DNA from: Oscillospiraceae bacterium | GTDB taxonomy: Bacteria; Bacillota; Clostridia; Oscillospirales; Oscillospiraceae | Direction of reading: 5' to 3' | Assembly: GCA_017550645.1 (NCBI GenBank) | Contig: JAFZOI010000016.1 | Location: 62,001-126,000 of the forward strand | DNA: 64,000 nt | Shown: piece after piece, positions 1 through 7,897 of the stretch | How positions within the stretch are numbered: the stretch's first letter is position 1 | How the letters are laid out: each line of letters begins with the position of its first letter | Notes under the pieces: model-generated | The model's database searches: none | Told to the model about the DNA's origin: nothing | What the model saw: only the letters and a program-made list of their open reading frames with translations | Position numbers and translations under genes: made by a program

Positions 1-804
1 GCTCTCGCGCGGCTTTCTGACGGAATCCTGCACGACCCCCTCTATGAACGTATAGCGCATGTCGGCGAGGGCGGCGTTCCTGTCCAGCCCCGTCTCGTTT
101 TCCATCTGCACGATGCAGTGCTCGAGAAGCTCGCGCTCGTTCTCGTCGAGGCCGAGCTCGTCGGCCATGCCGGGATCGCCCTCGATGAGCTTCGCCGTGC
201 AAAAGCGCGGCGAGACGCCTATGCTCCCGGCATGGTCCTCGATGAGGTGGATGACGGCGTGGATGCATCTGTGGACCTGAGAATCGGCCGAGCAGAAGTC
301 CGTTACGGCGGGCAGGCGCTTTGCCTTCGCCGTCTCGACGGCGCGGCGGATGAGCTCGGTCACGCCGTCGCCCTTTACGGCGGATATGGGCACGACGGGG
401 ACTCCCAGCGCCGCGCTCATCTTCTCGACGTCTATCGAGCCGCCGTTGCCCGTGACCTCGTCCATGAAATTGAGCGCAACGACCGTCGGCACGCGCAGCT
501 CGAGAAGCTGGAGCGTGAGATAGAGGTTGCGCTCGATGTTCGTCCCGTCGACGATGTTGATTATCCCGTCGGGCTTGTTGTTTATGATGAAATCCCGAGC
601 GACTATCTCCTCCTGCGTATACGGGCGCAGAGAGTAGATGCCCGGCAGGTCGACGACCTGACAGTCCTTCTCCCCTTTTATATCGCCCGCCATGCAGTCG
701 ACCGTCACGCCGGGGAAGTTGCCGACGTGCCTGTTCGCGCCGGTGAGCGCGTTGAAGAGCGTCGTCTTCCCGCAGTTCTGATTCCCGGCAAGCGCGAATA
801 TCAT
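1..804 (-). CDS. feoB: Ferrous iron transport GTPase FeoB, N-terminal part (runs off the window)
   Basis: FeoB is the inner-membrane Fe(II) transporter with a cytosolic N-terminal G domain. The 268 residues visible cover that domain and the start of the helical region after it. The G1 loop at residues 7-14 reads GNQNCGKT; the family norm is GNPNCGKT. The G3 motif DLPG is at residues 52-55 and the G4 motif NFMD at 112-115. The transmembrane part lies beyond the window edge. The ATG overlaps the feoA stop as ATGA, so the two genes are translationally coupled. Regulation is through the shared DtxR-type promoter upstream of feoA. Confidence 0.95.
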   Translation of the reverse strand, partial: MIFALAGNQNCGKTTLFNALTGANRHVGNFPGVTVDCMAGDIKGEKDCQVVDLPGIYSLRPYTQEEIVARDFIINNKPDGIINIVDGTNIERNLYLTLQLLELRVPTVVALNFMDEVTGNGGSIDVEKMSAALGVPVVPISAVKGDGVTELIRRAVETAKAKRLPAVTDFCSADSQVHRCIHAVIHLIEDHAGSIGVSPRFCTAKLIEGDPGMADELGLDENERELLEHCIVQMENETGLDRNAALADMRYTFIEGVVQDSVRKPRES

Positions 805-1031
805 GCTCCCGCCTCCTTCAGAACGATCTTCTTCGCGTCGTCCGCGCGGAGCGTCAGCTCATAGCCGCGTATGCGTATCTGCATGGGGTCGCCCAGCGGC
901 GCGACCTTTATCTTCTCGACGCGCGTCTTCGGGATAAGCCCCATGTCGAGCAGGCGGCAGCGAAGCGGCCCGTCCCCGTTCACGGCGGAAATCACGCCCT
1001 CCGATCCGACGGGCATTTCATCCAATGTCAT
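801..1031 (-). CDS. feoA: Ferrous iron transport accessory protein FeoA
   Basis: A 76-residue SH3-like FeoA protein, the usual small cytosolic partner of FeoB. The conserved core is visible: a Gly-rich start (residues 8-12), the RLLDMGLIP segment, and the later VAPLGDP and IRGYELTLR strands. A strong Shine-Dalgarno (GGAGGTG) lies 6 bases before the ATG. The gene is first in the feoAB transcription unit and overlaps feoB by 4 bp. It lies directly behind a TTGACA/TAACAT promoter that carries two inverted repeats, so iron-dependent repression is likely. Confidence 0.95.
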   Translation of the reverse strand: MTLDEMPVGSEGVISAVNGDGPLRCRLLDMGLIPKTRVEKIKVAPLGDPMQIRIRGYELTLRADDAKKIVLKEAGA

Positions 1032-1048
1032 GGCGCACCTCCGTTCAG

Positions 1049-1064
1049 GTTAGCTCTGGCTAAC
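1049..1064. promoter_or_regulatory. DtxR/IdeR-type operator, proximal copy
   Basis: The inverted repeat GTTAGC-N4-GCTAAC matches the core of the DtxR/IdeR-family consensus (TTAGGTTAGSCTAACCTAA). It lies just downstream of the predicted feoA transcription start and 31 bp (about three helical turns) from a second copy. A bound repressor here would block elongation. Confidence 0.75.
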
Positions 1065-1077
1065 TTTTTACGACGTC

Positions 1078-1106
1078 ATGTTAGCACCGGCTAACTCATT
1101 TGTCAA
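1078..1106 (-). promoter_or_regulatory. feoAB promoter
   Basis: On the minus strand, TTGACA (1106-1101), a 17-bp spacer and TAACAT (1083-1078) form a near-consensus vegetative promoter that overlaps the distal operator. Confidence 0.8.
1080..1095. promoter_or_regulatory. DtxR/IdeR-type operator, distal copy
   Basis: A second GTTAGC-N4-GCTAAC repeat covers most of the spacer and part of the -10 hexamer of the feoA promoter. Identical half-sites in both copies and helical phasing point to cooperative binding by a metal-dependent DtxR-family repressor. The repressor gene is not in the window. Confidence 0.75.
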
Positions 1107-1147
1107 CACCCGATTTCAAAATACTTCGTTTTTTATCCTTTTTCTCA

Positions 1148-1176
1148 TTGACCGCGCCGGGCAAAGTCGGTATACT
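1148..1176 (+). promoter_or_regulatory. Promoter of the phosphatase lipoprotein gene
   Basis: TTGACC, a 17-bp spacer and TATACT, 46 bp before the ATG at 1223. Confidence 0.7.
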
Positions 1177-1222
1177 CGTCTCGGAAAGCTGCGACGGCGG
1201 CTTTTACGGAAGGAATGATGAT

Positions 1223-2344
1223 ATGAAAAAAAGGATTATAGCCGCTCTTATCGCCCTCGTCCTCATCCTCGCGCTGTGCGCCGGGTGCGGCGCCAAGCCC
1301 GTGAGCACGGGCAAGACGGGCGTCGTCAGGGACGAGGAGTTCGGCAACGTCTATATCGCGCCGACGATAGACGAATTCAACGCGCTCGGCTTCGCCTTCG
1401 GCGACAGCGTCGATATCAAATTCGATAACGGCGTCGTCCTCAGGGATATCCCCTACTACTCAGGCTACTACGTCCCCGTCGGCGAGCTGCTCCTGTGCGG
1501 CTATCCCGGCTATCCTCACCCCGTCGTCGCGAGAAACTACGGCGATCCGACGTGGGAGGAATTCGGCATGAACGAGGCCTCCAAGGTCACGGTCACGCTC
1601 AATGCGAAGGGCAAATACGCCGCGAATCAGGAGTTTTTCGCGCTCAGCTACTCCGACGAAAGGAGCGACTTCGATTCGGATATCAAGTTCGCCAACTTCC
1701 GCGAGGTGCGCGGCGGCGGGCTGAAGGAGGGTCTGCTTTACCGCTCCGCCTCCCCCTGCGACGACCAGCATAACCGCGCCGCTTATGCCGACGCGCTCGC
1801 CGAGGAGGCCGGCGTCGCCTTCGTGCTGAACCTTTCCGACACGGAGAAGACTTACGCCGAGCATGCGTCGGCCGAGGGATTCGGCTCGGAATACTACGAC
1901 GCGCTCTGTAAAGACGGCAAGGTGCTGCTCCTCGGGCTCAACGCCAACTACCGCGCAGACGGCTTTGCAAAGACGATCTCCGGGGCGCTCGCGGTCATGG
2001 CCGAAAACGACGGGCCCTGCCTTATCCACTGCGTCGAGGGGAAGGACAGGACGGGCTTTGTCTGCGCGCTGCTGCTCGCGCTCGCAGGAGCCTCGTCTCA
2101 GGAGATAATCGACGATTACATGATCACCTACGATAACTATTACGGCGTTACGAAGGACGATATGCCCGACAAATACGAGGCCATCAAGGGCAACGTCGAC
2201 GACTTTCTGCTCTGTCTGTGTCAGGTCGAAAAGGGCGCGGATATCGAGTCGCTCGATCTCAAGGCGGGCGCGGAGAGCTACCTGCGCAGGGGCGGCCTGA
2301 CGGAGGACGAGATAGCCGCGATCGAGGCGTATCTTGCCGGATGA
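1223..2344 (+). CDS. Tyrosine-phosphatase-family lipoprotein
   Basis: A 373-residue exported protein. An N-terminal Lys/Arg stretch and hydrophobic helix end in a lipobox-like CAGC with the acylated Cys at residue 22; position -3 is Cys rather than Leu. The C-terminal half resembles the bacterial protein tyrosine/serine phosphatase family (PF13350). Its P-loop HCVEGKDRTG supplies the CX5R catalytic Cys and Arg, and an upstream Asp-containing strand could supply the general acid. The AGGAATGAT segment in front of the ATG at 1223 decides the start; longer in-frame starts would lose the signal peptide. Single-gene unit with its own promoter and terminator. Substrate unknown; an extracellular phosphotyrosine or phosphoinositide phosphatase is possible. 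Confidence 0.85.
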   Translation: MKKRIIAALIALVLILALCAGCGAKPVSTGKTGVVRDEEFGNVYIAPTIDEFNALGFAFGDSVDIKFDNGVVLRDIPYYSGYYVPVGELLLCGYPGYPHPVVARNYGDPTWEEFGMNEASKVTVTLNAKGKYAANQEFFALSYSDERSDFDSDIKFANFREVRGGGLKEGLLYRSASPCDDQHNRAAYADALAEEAGVAFVLNLSDTEKTYAEHASAEGFGSEYYDALCKDGKVLLLGLNANYRADGFAKTISGALAVMAENDGPCLIHCVEGKDRTGFVCALLLALAGASSQEIIDDYMITYDNYYGVTKDDMPDKYEAIKGNVDDFLLCLCQVEKGADIESLDLKAGAESYLRRGGLTEDEIAAIEAYLAG

Positions 2345-2365
2345 CTTATAAGCGCGTTCTTTCGG

Positions 2366-2398
2366 GGCGGCGCGTCGAAGGGCGCGCCGCCTCTTTTT
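2366..2398 (+). terminator. Terminator after the phosphatase gene
   Basis: A perfect 9-bp GC stem (2366-2374 with 2383-2391), an 8-base loop, then a T-rich tail. It begins 21 bp after the stop codon. Confidence 0.85.
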
Positions 2399-2408
2399 GC
2401 GTTCAAAG

Positions 2409-2456
2409 AAAAAACGCCTCCCTTTCCTGCGCGGCGCAGGTCGGGGAGGCGTTTTT
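2409..2456. terminator. Bidirectional terminator between convergent genes
   Basis: Six A, a stem CGCCTCCC (2415-2422) pairing with GGGAGGCG (2444-2451), and five T. It can end transcription of the minus-strand dipeptidase gene and back up the plus-strand terminator before it. Confidence 0.85.
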
Positions 2457-2463
2457 GTGTCTG

Positions 2464-3213
2464 TCAGTCCTGCGGGGGCGAAAGCTCGACGTCGTCAAGA
2501 TCGTCCGCGGGCCAGTCCGCCGTGTCGGAATAATGCCACCACTCGGCGAAATACCCGGAAAAGCCCGCGGCTTCCATCGCCCGCTCGAGGATGAGCGCGT
2601 GCTCGCGCGCGGCCTCCGACGCGTCGGAGTAGTCGCGGTCGGCGAGGGCGGAGAAATCGTCGAACTCCGTCGGCATCTCGACGGGCGAGCCGTCTAGACA
2701 GACGAGCGTGACGTCGACGGTCCCGCCGCGCGAATGCGACGAGCCGCCCGAATATGGGTCGGCGACGTAGGCAGGGTCGGGCGCGGCCTCCCAGAGCGCG
2801 AACTGCGCCGAGGCGGGGCGGAATGCGTCCCAGATCATGAGGGCGTAGCCCTCGGCGGCGAGATCCTCGCACGCAGATGCGAGCTTTTTGACCGTCCCGT
2901 AACGCAGCCATGCCTCGTCGAAATCATATATTCGCCGCCCTGTGAAGTTGTCCTCCGCCGCATATTTGAGGTCGATATAGATCTCCGGCAGAAAGTCCCT
3001 CACGCGGACGAGCTCGGCGTCGTCCGGCTCGGGCGTCGGCTCCGGGATCGGGGCAGGAGTCGGAATCTCGGAAGGCGCGGGAGCGCTGACCGGCTCCGGA
3101 GAAGGCGAGGCGGAAGGGACGGTCTCCGGCGTCGGCGCGGCTTCGACCGGCGCGGCGGAGCAGCCCGCGAGCAGCAGCGCCGCGAGCAGAGCGGCGGCGA
3201 GAGCGCGCCTCAT
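2464..3213 (-). CDS. Secreted D-Ala-D-Ala dipeptidase lipoprotein (VanX-like, M15 family)
   Basis: 249 residues: a lipoprotein signal with lipobox LAGC (Cys18), a Pro/Glu/Ala-rich linker (about residues 25-65), then a VanX/DdpX-type zinc peptidase domain. The catalytic set is visible: Arg132 in FRP, zinc ligands His160 and Asp167 in the SxHxxGxxxD segment, and EWWH at 224-227 giving the general base Glu and third zinc ligand. The ATG overlaps the upstream acetyltransferase stop as ATGA. Classic VanX is cytoplasmic, so membrane anchoring outside the cell suggests wall dipeptide scavenging or peptidoglycan trimming rather than glycopeptide resistance. No vanH, vanA or vanRS is nearby. Confidence 0.88.
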   Translation of the reverse strand: MRRALAAALLAALLLAGCSAAPVEAAPTPETVPSASPSPEPVSAPAPSEIPTPAPIPEPTPEPDDAELVRVRDFLPEIYIDLKYAAEDNFTGRRIYDFDEAWLRYGTVKKLASACEDLAAEGYALMIWDAFRPASAQFALWEAAPDPAYVADPYSGGSSHSRGGTVDVTLVCLDGSPVEMPTEFDDFSALADRDYSDASEAAREHALILERAMEAAGFSGYFAEWWHYSDTADWPADDLDDVELSPPQD

Positions 3214-3758
3214 TTCCCCTCTCCCCGCATGGCGAGCCAGTCGTCTCTTGTCATAAGGTTGACGTGGCCCTTTCGCGTCTCGCCCATCTGCGGGACGTCG
3301 ACGGCGTCGTTCGTCCACTGATGGCGGAAGCCGAGCTTCTCCTGAACGCGCTTTGATTTTTCGTTGCCGTCGTAGTAGGCGCACCAGACGCGCTTCATGC
3401 CGAGGTCCTCGAAGGCGTGGCGCAGAGCTTCGCGCGCGGCCTCGGGGATGAGCCCGCGGCCCCAGTAGGGCTCGCCGAGCCAGTAGCCTAGCTCGCACTC
3501 GTCCTCTCCGTGGGCGAGGTCGTTGTCGAAATGCAGCCCCAGACTTCCGACGGGCAGGCCCGTCTCCCTGAGGACGACGGCGTAGGTCTCCTTCGCGGAG
3601 AGCACGGTCCTTATTATCTCGCGCGTCTCCTCGACGCTCTTGTGCGCGGGCCAACCCGCGGGCGGGCCTATTCGCGGGTCCTTCGCGTATTTATAGCACT
3701 CCTCCGCGTCCGCTTCGCTCCACGGGCGCAGTATGAGCCTTTCGGTCTCCAATATCAT
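3210..3758 (-). CDS. GNAT N-acetyltransferase, RimJ/RimL type
   Basis: A 182-residue cytosolic acetyltransferase that uses acetyl-CoA. The start MILETERLILRPW is the family opening strand. The central strand ELGYWLGEPYWGRGLIPEA carries the acetyl-CoA-binding segment with W-G-R-G in place of Q/R-x-x-G-x-G/A, and NEKSKRVQEKLGF is the usual motif before the last strands. It is first of a two-gene unit with the dipeptidase lipoprotein (4-bp overlap). The substrate cannot be read from sequence; ribosomal protein N-termini, amino acids or antibiotics are all used by relatives. Confidence 0.85.
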   Translation of the reverse strand: MILETERLILRPWSEADAEECYKYAKDPRIGPPAGWPAHKSVEETREIIRTVLSAKETYAVVLRETGLPVGSLGLHFDNDLAHGEDECELGYWLGEPYWGRGLIPEAAREALRHAFEDLGMKRVWCAYYDGNEKSKRVQEKLGFRHQWTNDAVDVPQMGETRKGHVNLMTRDDWLAMRGEGK

Positions 3759-3779
3759 GGTTTGCCTTCTTTCGCGTTA

Positions 3780-3825
3780 AAAAGGGGCCGGCCCGCGCCC
3801 CTGCGGGGGGCGAAGGCCGGCTCTG
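3780..3825 (-). terminator. Terminator of ppdK
   Basis: On the minus strand a GC-rich hairpin (GCCGGCC pairing with GGCCGGC around an inner CGCCCC/GGGGCG stem) is followed by CCCC and five T, just past the ppdK stop. Confidence 0.75.
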
Positions 3826-3846
3826 TCAATCATGCCATGACGCGGC

Positions 3847-6486
3847 TCACGCCTCGTCCTTGATGGCGGCCTGAGCGGCGGCGAGGCGGGCGATGGGCAC
3901 ACGGAACGGGCTGCAGGAGACATAGTCGAGGCCGACCTTATGGCAGAACTCGACGCTCGTCGGGTCGCCGCCGTGCTCGCCGCAGATGCCGAGGTGCAGG
4001 TCGGGACGCGTCGCGCGGCCGAGCTTCGCGGCCATCTCGACGAGCTTGCCGACGCCGGTCTGATCGAGGCGGGCGAACGGATCGCTCTCGTATATCTTCT
4101 TGTCGTAGTAGGACTTGAGGAACTTGCCGGCGTCGTCGCGGCTGAAGCCGAAGGTCATCTGGGTCAGGTCGTTGGTGCCGAAGGAGAAGAACTCGGCCTC
4201 GGTCGCGATCTGATCGGCAGTCAGGGCGGCGCGCGGTATCTCTATCATCGTGCCGACCTTATACTTGAGGGAAATGCCCGCGGCGGCTATCTCCTCGTCG
4301 GCGTTCTTGACGACGACGTTCTTGACGTACTTGAGCTCCTTGACCTCGCCGACGAGCGGGATCATGATCTCGGGCACGACGTTCCATTCGGGATGGCGCT
4401 TCTGGACGTTTATGGCGGCGCGGATGACGGCGCGCGTCTGCATGGCGGCTATCTCGGGGTACGTCACGGCGAGGCGGCAGCCTCTGTGGCCCATCATGGG
4501 GTTGAATTCGTGCAGGCCGGCGATGATGCTCTTTATCTTCTCGACGCTCTTGCCCTGCGCGGCGGCGAGCGCCTCGATGTCCTTCTCCTCGGTCGGGACG
4601 AACTCATGGAGCGGCGGATCGAGGAAGCGTATCGTCACGGGGCAGCCCTCGAGCGCCTCATAGAGCGCCTCGAAGTCTCCCTGCTGCATGGGCAGGATCT
4701 TCGCGAGCGCGGCCTCGCGCTCCTCGACGGTATCCGAGCATATCATCTCGCGGAAGGCGGCGATGCGCTCAGGCTCGAAGAACATGTGCTCCGTGCGGCA
4801 CAGGCCTATGCCCTGCGCGCCGAGCTCGCGGGCCTTCTTCGCGTCACGCGGGGTGTCGGCGTTCGTGCGGACCTGCAGGCGGCGGTACTTGTCGGCCCAG
4901 TCCATGATGCGGCCGAAGTAGCCGGAGATGGTCGCGTCGACGGTCGGGATCGCGCCGTCGTAGATGTTGCCGGTGGAGCCGTCGATGGATATGACGTCGC
5001 CCTCGCGGAAGGTCTTTCCGCCGAGCGTGAACTTCTTGTTGGCCTCGTCCATGTCGATATCGCCGCAGCCGGAGACGCAGCAGGTGCCCATGCCGCGGGC
5101 GACGACGGCGGCGTGGCTCGTCATGCCGCCGCGGACGGTCAGGATGCCCTGCGAGGCCTTCATGCCGGTGATGTCCTCGGGGCTCGTCTCGAGGCGGACG
5201 AGGACGACCTTCTCCCCGCGCTGCTTCCACTCGGCCGCGTCGTCGGCCGTGAAGACTATCTTGCCGCAGGCTGCGCCGGGGCTCGCGCCGAGGCCGCGGC
5301 CTATGGGCTTGGCGGCCTTGAGGGCGGCCGCGTCGAACTGCGGATGCAGCAGCGTATCGAGGTTGCGCGGCTCTATCATGGCGACGGCCTTCTTCTCGTC
5401 TATCATGCCCTCGTCGACGAGGTCGCAGGCTATCTTGAGCGCGGCCTGAGCCGTGCGCTTGCCGTTTCTGGTCTGGAGCATGAAGAGCTTGCCGTTTTCG
5501 ACGGTGAACTCCATGTCCTGCATGTCGCGGTAGTGCTCCTCGAGGATGGAGCAGACCTTGACGAACTGGGCGTACGCGTCGGGGAACTTCTCGGCCATCT
5601 GCTCGATGGGCATCGGGGTGCGCACGCCGGCGACGACGTCCTCGCCCTGAGCGTTGGTGAGGAACTCGCCCATGAGGCGCTTTTCGCCGGTCGCGGGGTC
5701 GCGCGTGAAGGCGACGCCGGTGCCGCAGTCGTCGCCCATGTTGCCGAAGGCCATCATCTGGACGTTGACGGCCGTGCCCCAGGAATAGGGGATGTCGTTG
5801 TCGCGGCGGTAGACGTTGGCGCGTTCGTTGTCCCAGCTCCTGAAGACGGCCTTGACGGCGCCCATGAGCTGCTCCTTCGGATCGGAGGGGAAGTCCTCCC
5901 CTATCTTATCTTTATATTCGGCCTTGAACTGCCTCGCGAGCTCCTTGAGGTCCTCCGCGCCAAGCTCGACGTCCTGCTTGACGCCCTTTTCGGCCTTCAT
6001 CTTGTCGATGAGCTCCTCGAAGTATTTCTTGCCGACCTCCATGACGACGTCGGAATACATCTGGATAAAGCGGCGGTAGCAGTCCCACGCCCAGCGGGGA
6101 TTGCCGGATTTGCGGGCCATGACGTCGACGACGTCCTCATTGAGGCCGAGGTTCAGTATCGTATCCATCATGCCGGGCATGGAGGCGCGCGCGCCGGAGC
6201 GCACGGAGACGAGCAGCGGATTTTCAAGGTCGCCGAACTTCTTGCCGGTGATGCCCTCGAGCTTGGAGATGTACTCCATGATGCCGGCGGCGATCTCGTC
6301 GTTTATCCTGCGTCCGTCCTCGTAGTACTGCGTGCAGGCCTCGGTGGTGATGGTGAAGCCCTGCGGCACGGGGAGCCCGATGTTGGTCATCTCGGCGAGG
6401 TTCGCGCCCTTGCCTCCGAGCAGCTCGCGCATATTGCCGTTGCCCTCGGTAAAGAGGTAGATATACTTCTTGTCCAAAGTCGTCAT
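3847..6486 (-). CDS. ppdK: Pyruvate, phosphate dikinase
   Basis: At 879 residues this is the full family length. PPDK interconverts pyruvate + ATP + Pi with phosphoenolpyruvate + AMP + PPi. An N-terminal ATP-grasp domain (GGKGANLAEM near residue 25), a swivelling phosphohistidine domain with GGMTSHAAVVARGMG (catalytic His about residue 455) and a C-terminal PEP/pyruvate barrel (ending GICGEHGGDP and CSPFRVPIARLAAAQ) are all present. A promoter and terminator mark it as a single-gene unit. A GAAAGG sequence abuts the ATG at 6486 with no spacing, but lies an ideal 8-9 bases before an in-frame TTG at 6477, so translation may begin there (MDKKYIYLF). Confidence 0.97.
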   Translation of the reverse strand: MTTLDKKYIYLFTEGNGNMRELLGGKGANLAEMTNIGLPVPQGFTITTEACTQYYEDGRRINDEIAAGIMEYISKLEGITGKKFGDLENPLLVSVRSGARASMPGMMDTILNLGLNEDVVDVMARKSGNPRWAWDCYRRFIQMYSDVVMEVGKKYFEELIDKMKAEKGVKQDVELGAEDLKELARQFKAEYKDKIGEDFPSDPKEQLMGAVKAVFRSWDNERANVYRRDNDIPYSWGTAVNVQMMAFGNMGDDCGTGVAFTRDPATGEKRLMGEFLTNAQGEDVVAGVRTPMPIEQMAEKFPDAYAQFVKVCSILEEHYRDMQDMEFTVENGKLFMLQTRNGKRTAQAALKIACDLVDEGMIDEKKAVAMIEPRNLDTLLHPQFDAAALKAAKPIGRGLGASPGAACGKIVFTADDAAEWKQRGEKVVLVRLETSPEDITGMKASQGILTVRGGMTSHAAVVARGMGTCCVSGCGDIDMDEANKKFTLGGKTFREGDVISIDGSTGNIYDGAIPTVDATISGYFGRIMDWADKYRRLQVRTNADTPRDAKKARELGAQGIGLCRTEHMFFEPERIAAFREMICSDTVEEREAALAKILPMQQGDFEALYEALEGCPVTIRFLDPPLHEFVPTEEKDIEALAAAQGKSVEKIKSIIAGLHEFNPMMGHRGCRLAVTYPEIAAMQTRAVIRAAINVQKRHPEWNVVPEIMIPLVGEVKELKYVKNVVVKNADEEIAAAGISLKYKVGTMIEIPRAALTADQIATEAEFFSFGTNDLTQMTFGFSRDDAGKFLKSYYDKKIYESDPFARLDQTGVGKLVEMAAKLGRATRPDLHLGICGEHGGDPTSVEFCHKVGLDYVSCSPFRVPIARLAAAQAAIKDEA

Positions 6487-6517
6487 CCTTTCATAAAAAG
6501 CTCAGATCGTATTATTT

Positions 6518-6546
6518 AATTTATCATATGGGCGGGGCGTTTTCAA
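6518..6546 (-). promoter_or_regulatory. ppdK promoter
   Basis: Minus strand TTGAAA (6546-6541), a 17-bp spacer and TAAATT (6523-6518), with an extended TG before the -10. Confidence 0.75.
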
Positions 6547-6554
6547 GGAGTTTG

Positions 6555-6600
6555 AAAAAAAGCTCCGCGGCCCTCATCAAAAGAAGAGAGCCGCGGGGAG
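6555..6600 (-). terminator. Terminator of the zinc-ribbon protein gene
   Basis: Minus strand: a CTCC-CGCGGC / GCCGCG-GAG hairpin with a small bulge, followed by seven T. It lies between the zinc-ribbon gene and the ppdK promoter. Confidence 0.75.
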
Positions 6601-6611
6601 ATGAATAGAAC

Positions 6612-7286
6612 TCAGAAGGAGATGGTGTAGCCCGGGAAGATCGCCTCGAAGACCTTTGTGATCCTGTCGAGCACTTCGGGAAGGATAGGCCTGAGGACGA
6701 AGAGATAGGCCAGCGCTCCGCCGATGATGAGGACGATCAGGCAGAGCAGAAGGATGAGCAGGAGCGCGCGGGCGAGATTGCGCTTGGCATACTTGCGGCA
6801 GCCTCCGCACGCCCAGATTATCGTGATGAGGAAGCCTATGCCGGGGATCGCCATGAGCAGCAGCGCGCCGACCGTTCCCCAGCTGGACATTATCTCCCAC
6901 TTGCTCTTGCGGGCGGGCCTGTCGGGCTCGGGCTCGGGGATCTCCTCGGGCGGCTGCGGCGGGATGGTGTGGTCGGGCTGCGCATAGACCGGCGGGCGGA
7001 CCACCGGAGCCTTGGCAGCGGGAGCGGGCGCGGGCTGAGGCGCAGGCGCGGCCTCTTTTACGGGCTCGGGAGCGGGCGCAGGCGCGGGAGCAGGTTCGGG
7101 AGCGGGCTCGACCGGCGCCGCGGGAGCAGCCTCCGGAGCGGGTTCGGGCTCCCATTTGAGCTCGGTCTCTTTTTTGATCTCTTCAACTATCGAATCAACA
7201 GTGGGCTCCGCCGCAGCGGCGGCGCAGGCGACGCATACTCCCTCTTCATTGAGAGGAGAGCCGCATTCGGAACAGAATTTACCCAT
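6612..7286 (-). CDS. Zinc-ribbon membrane protein with a Pro/Ala/Glu-rich linker
   Basis: 224 residues in three parts. First, an N-terminal zinc ribbon with Cys5, Cys8, Cys18 and Cys21 (CSECG and CVAC). Next, a long low-complexity Pro/Ala/Glu linker (about residues 45-130). Last, two hydrophobic helices (about 140-165 and 172-200) joined by a short CGGCRKYAKR loop. It resembles the many Firmicute zinc-ribbon membrane proteins of unknown function. It lies 61 bp downstream of the HD gene, so it could be the last gene of that operon. Function unknown. Confidence 0.75.
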   Translation of the reverse strand: MGKFCSECGSPLNEEGVCVACAAAAAEPTVDSIVEEIKKETELKWEPEPAPEAAPAAPVEPAPEPAPAPAPAPEPVKEAAPAPQPAPAPAAKAPVVRPPVYAQPDHTIPPQPPEEIPEPEPDRPARKSKWEIMSSWGTVGALLLMAIPGIGFLITIIWACGGCRKYAKRNLARALLLILLLCLIVLIIGGALAYLFVLRPILPEVLDRITKVFEAIFPGYTISF

Positions 7287-7347
7287 TTATGACCCGCCTT
7301 TCTTTTTTTATTTTAGAGTTTTCCTCTCTCGTTTTTTCTTGCAATTA

Positions 7348-7890
7348 TTAATTATATGACAGTTTCCGCGCCGTGTCAACTTCCCGCCATATCTCGGGCA
7401 GCTTGACGCCGAGCGCGTTCTCGACGCAGGACTGCAGCGCGTAGGCGTTGAGGCGTCTTCGCTCTATCACGCGAAGCAGCGCCTGATCGTGGCTGTACTT
7501 TTTCGTGGTGTAGGCGTACCGCGCGGCGATGCCGACGTACTCGTCGCCGGCGATGAGCTTGTCCGCGAGGCACACTATCGCTGCGGGATCGTTGAGGTCG
7601 AGGGCAACGTCCTCCCCGTCGTGCAGCCAGCAGACGCGGGCCTCGGCGTTGAGCCCGATTGAGCGCAGGAACTTCGCTCCCGCGCGGGAGTGCCTGCGCT
7701 CGTAGCGGCGGACGTCGTGGAGCAGTCCGCCCGTATAGCAGAGCGAGACGTCCGTCGAGTAGCCCTTTTCGCGCAGGCGGCGCGCTATCTCGGCGGAGAG
7801 CAGCGCGACTGCGTGGGAGTGATCGGTCTTTCTCTTTTCAAGCCCCGCTCTTTCAAGCACGGCAAGGCAGAATCTCTCATGTTCGGTCAT
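7348..7890 (-). CDS. HD-domain metal-dependent phosphohydrolase
   Basis: 180 residues with the HD signature: His24/His26 in the first helix, His58-Asp59 in GGLLHDV, and a later Asp in CLADKLI. Such proteins hydrolyse phosphate esters or nucleotides. It starts 7 bp after the radical SAM stop, so it belongs to the same operon (UroD, methyltransferase, NTP transferase/phosphatase, radical SAM, HD). My recollection is that in related clusters of other anaerobes an HD domain is found with the NTP transferase; here it is a separate gene. Substrate unknown, perhaps a nucleotide-activated intermediate made by the NTP transferase. Confidence 0.8.
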   Translation of the reverse strand: MTEHERFCLAVLERAGLEKRKTDHSHAVALLSAEIARRLREKGYSTDVSLCYTGGLLHDVRRYERRHSRAGAKFLRSIGLNAEARVCWLHDGEDVALDLNDPAAIVCLADKLIAGDEYVGIAARYAYTTKKYSHDQALLRVIERRRLNAYALQSCVENALGVKLPEIWREVDTARKLSYN

Positions 7891-7897
7891 GTTCGTC

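Noticed and set aside
2464..3758. A vancomycin-resistance locus suggested by the VanX-like gene
   Set aside because: There is no vanH, vanA-type ligase or vanRS nearby, and the protein is a lipoprotein, unlike resistance VanX.
3940..6519. An 859-codon open frame on the plus strand across ppdK
   Set aside because: It is antisense to a full-length pyruvate phosphate dikinase with all motifs. GC-rich third positions leave long open antisense frames here, and its translation is low-complexity with no family resemblance.
6900..7180. A DNA tandem repeat in the zinc-ribbon protein gene
   Set aside because: The bases vary; the repetition is only a Pro/Ala/Glu-rich protein linker, not an exact DNA repeat.
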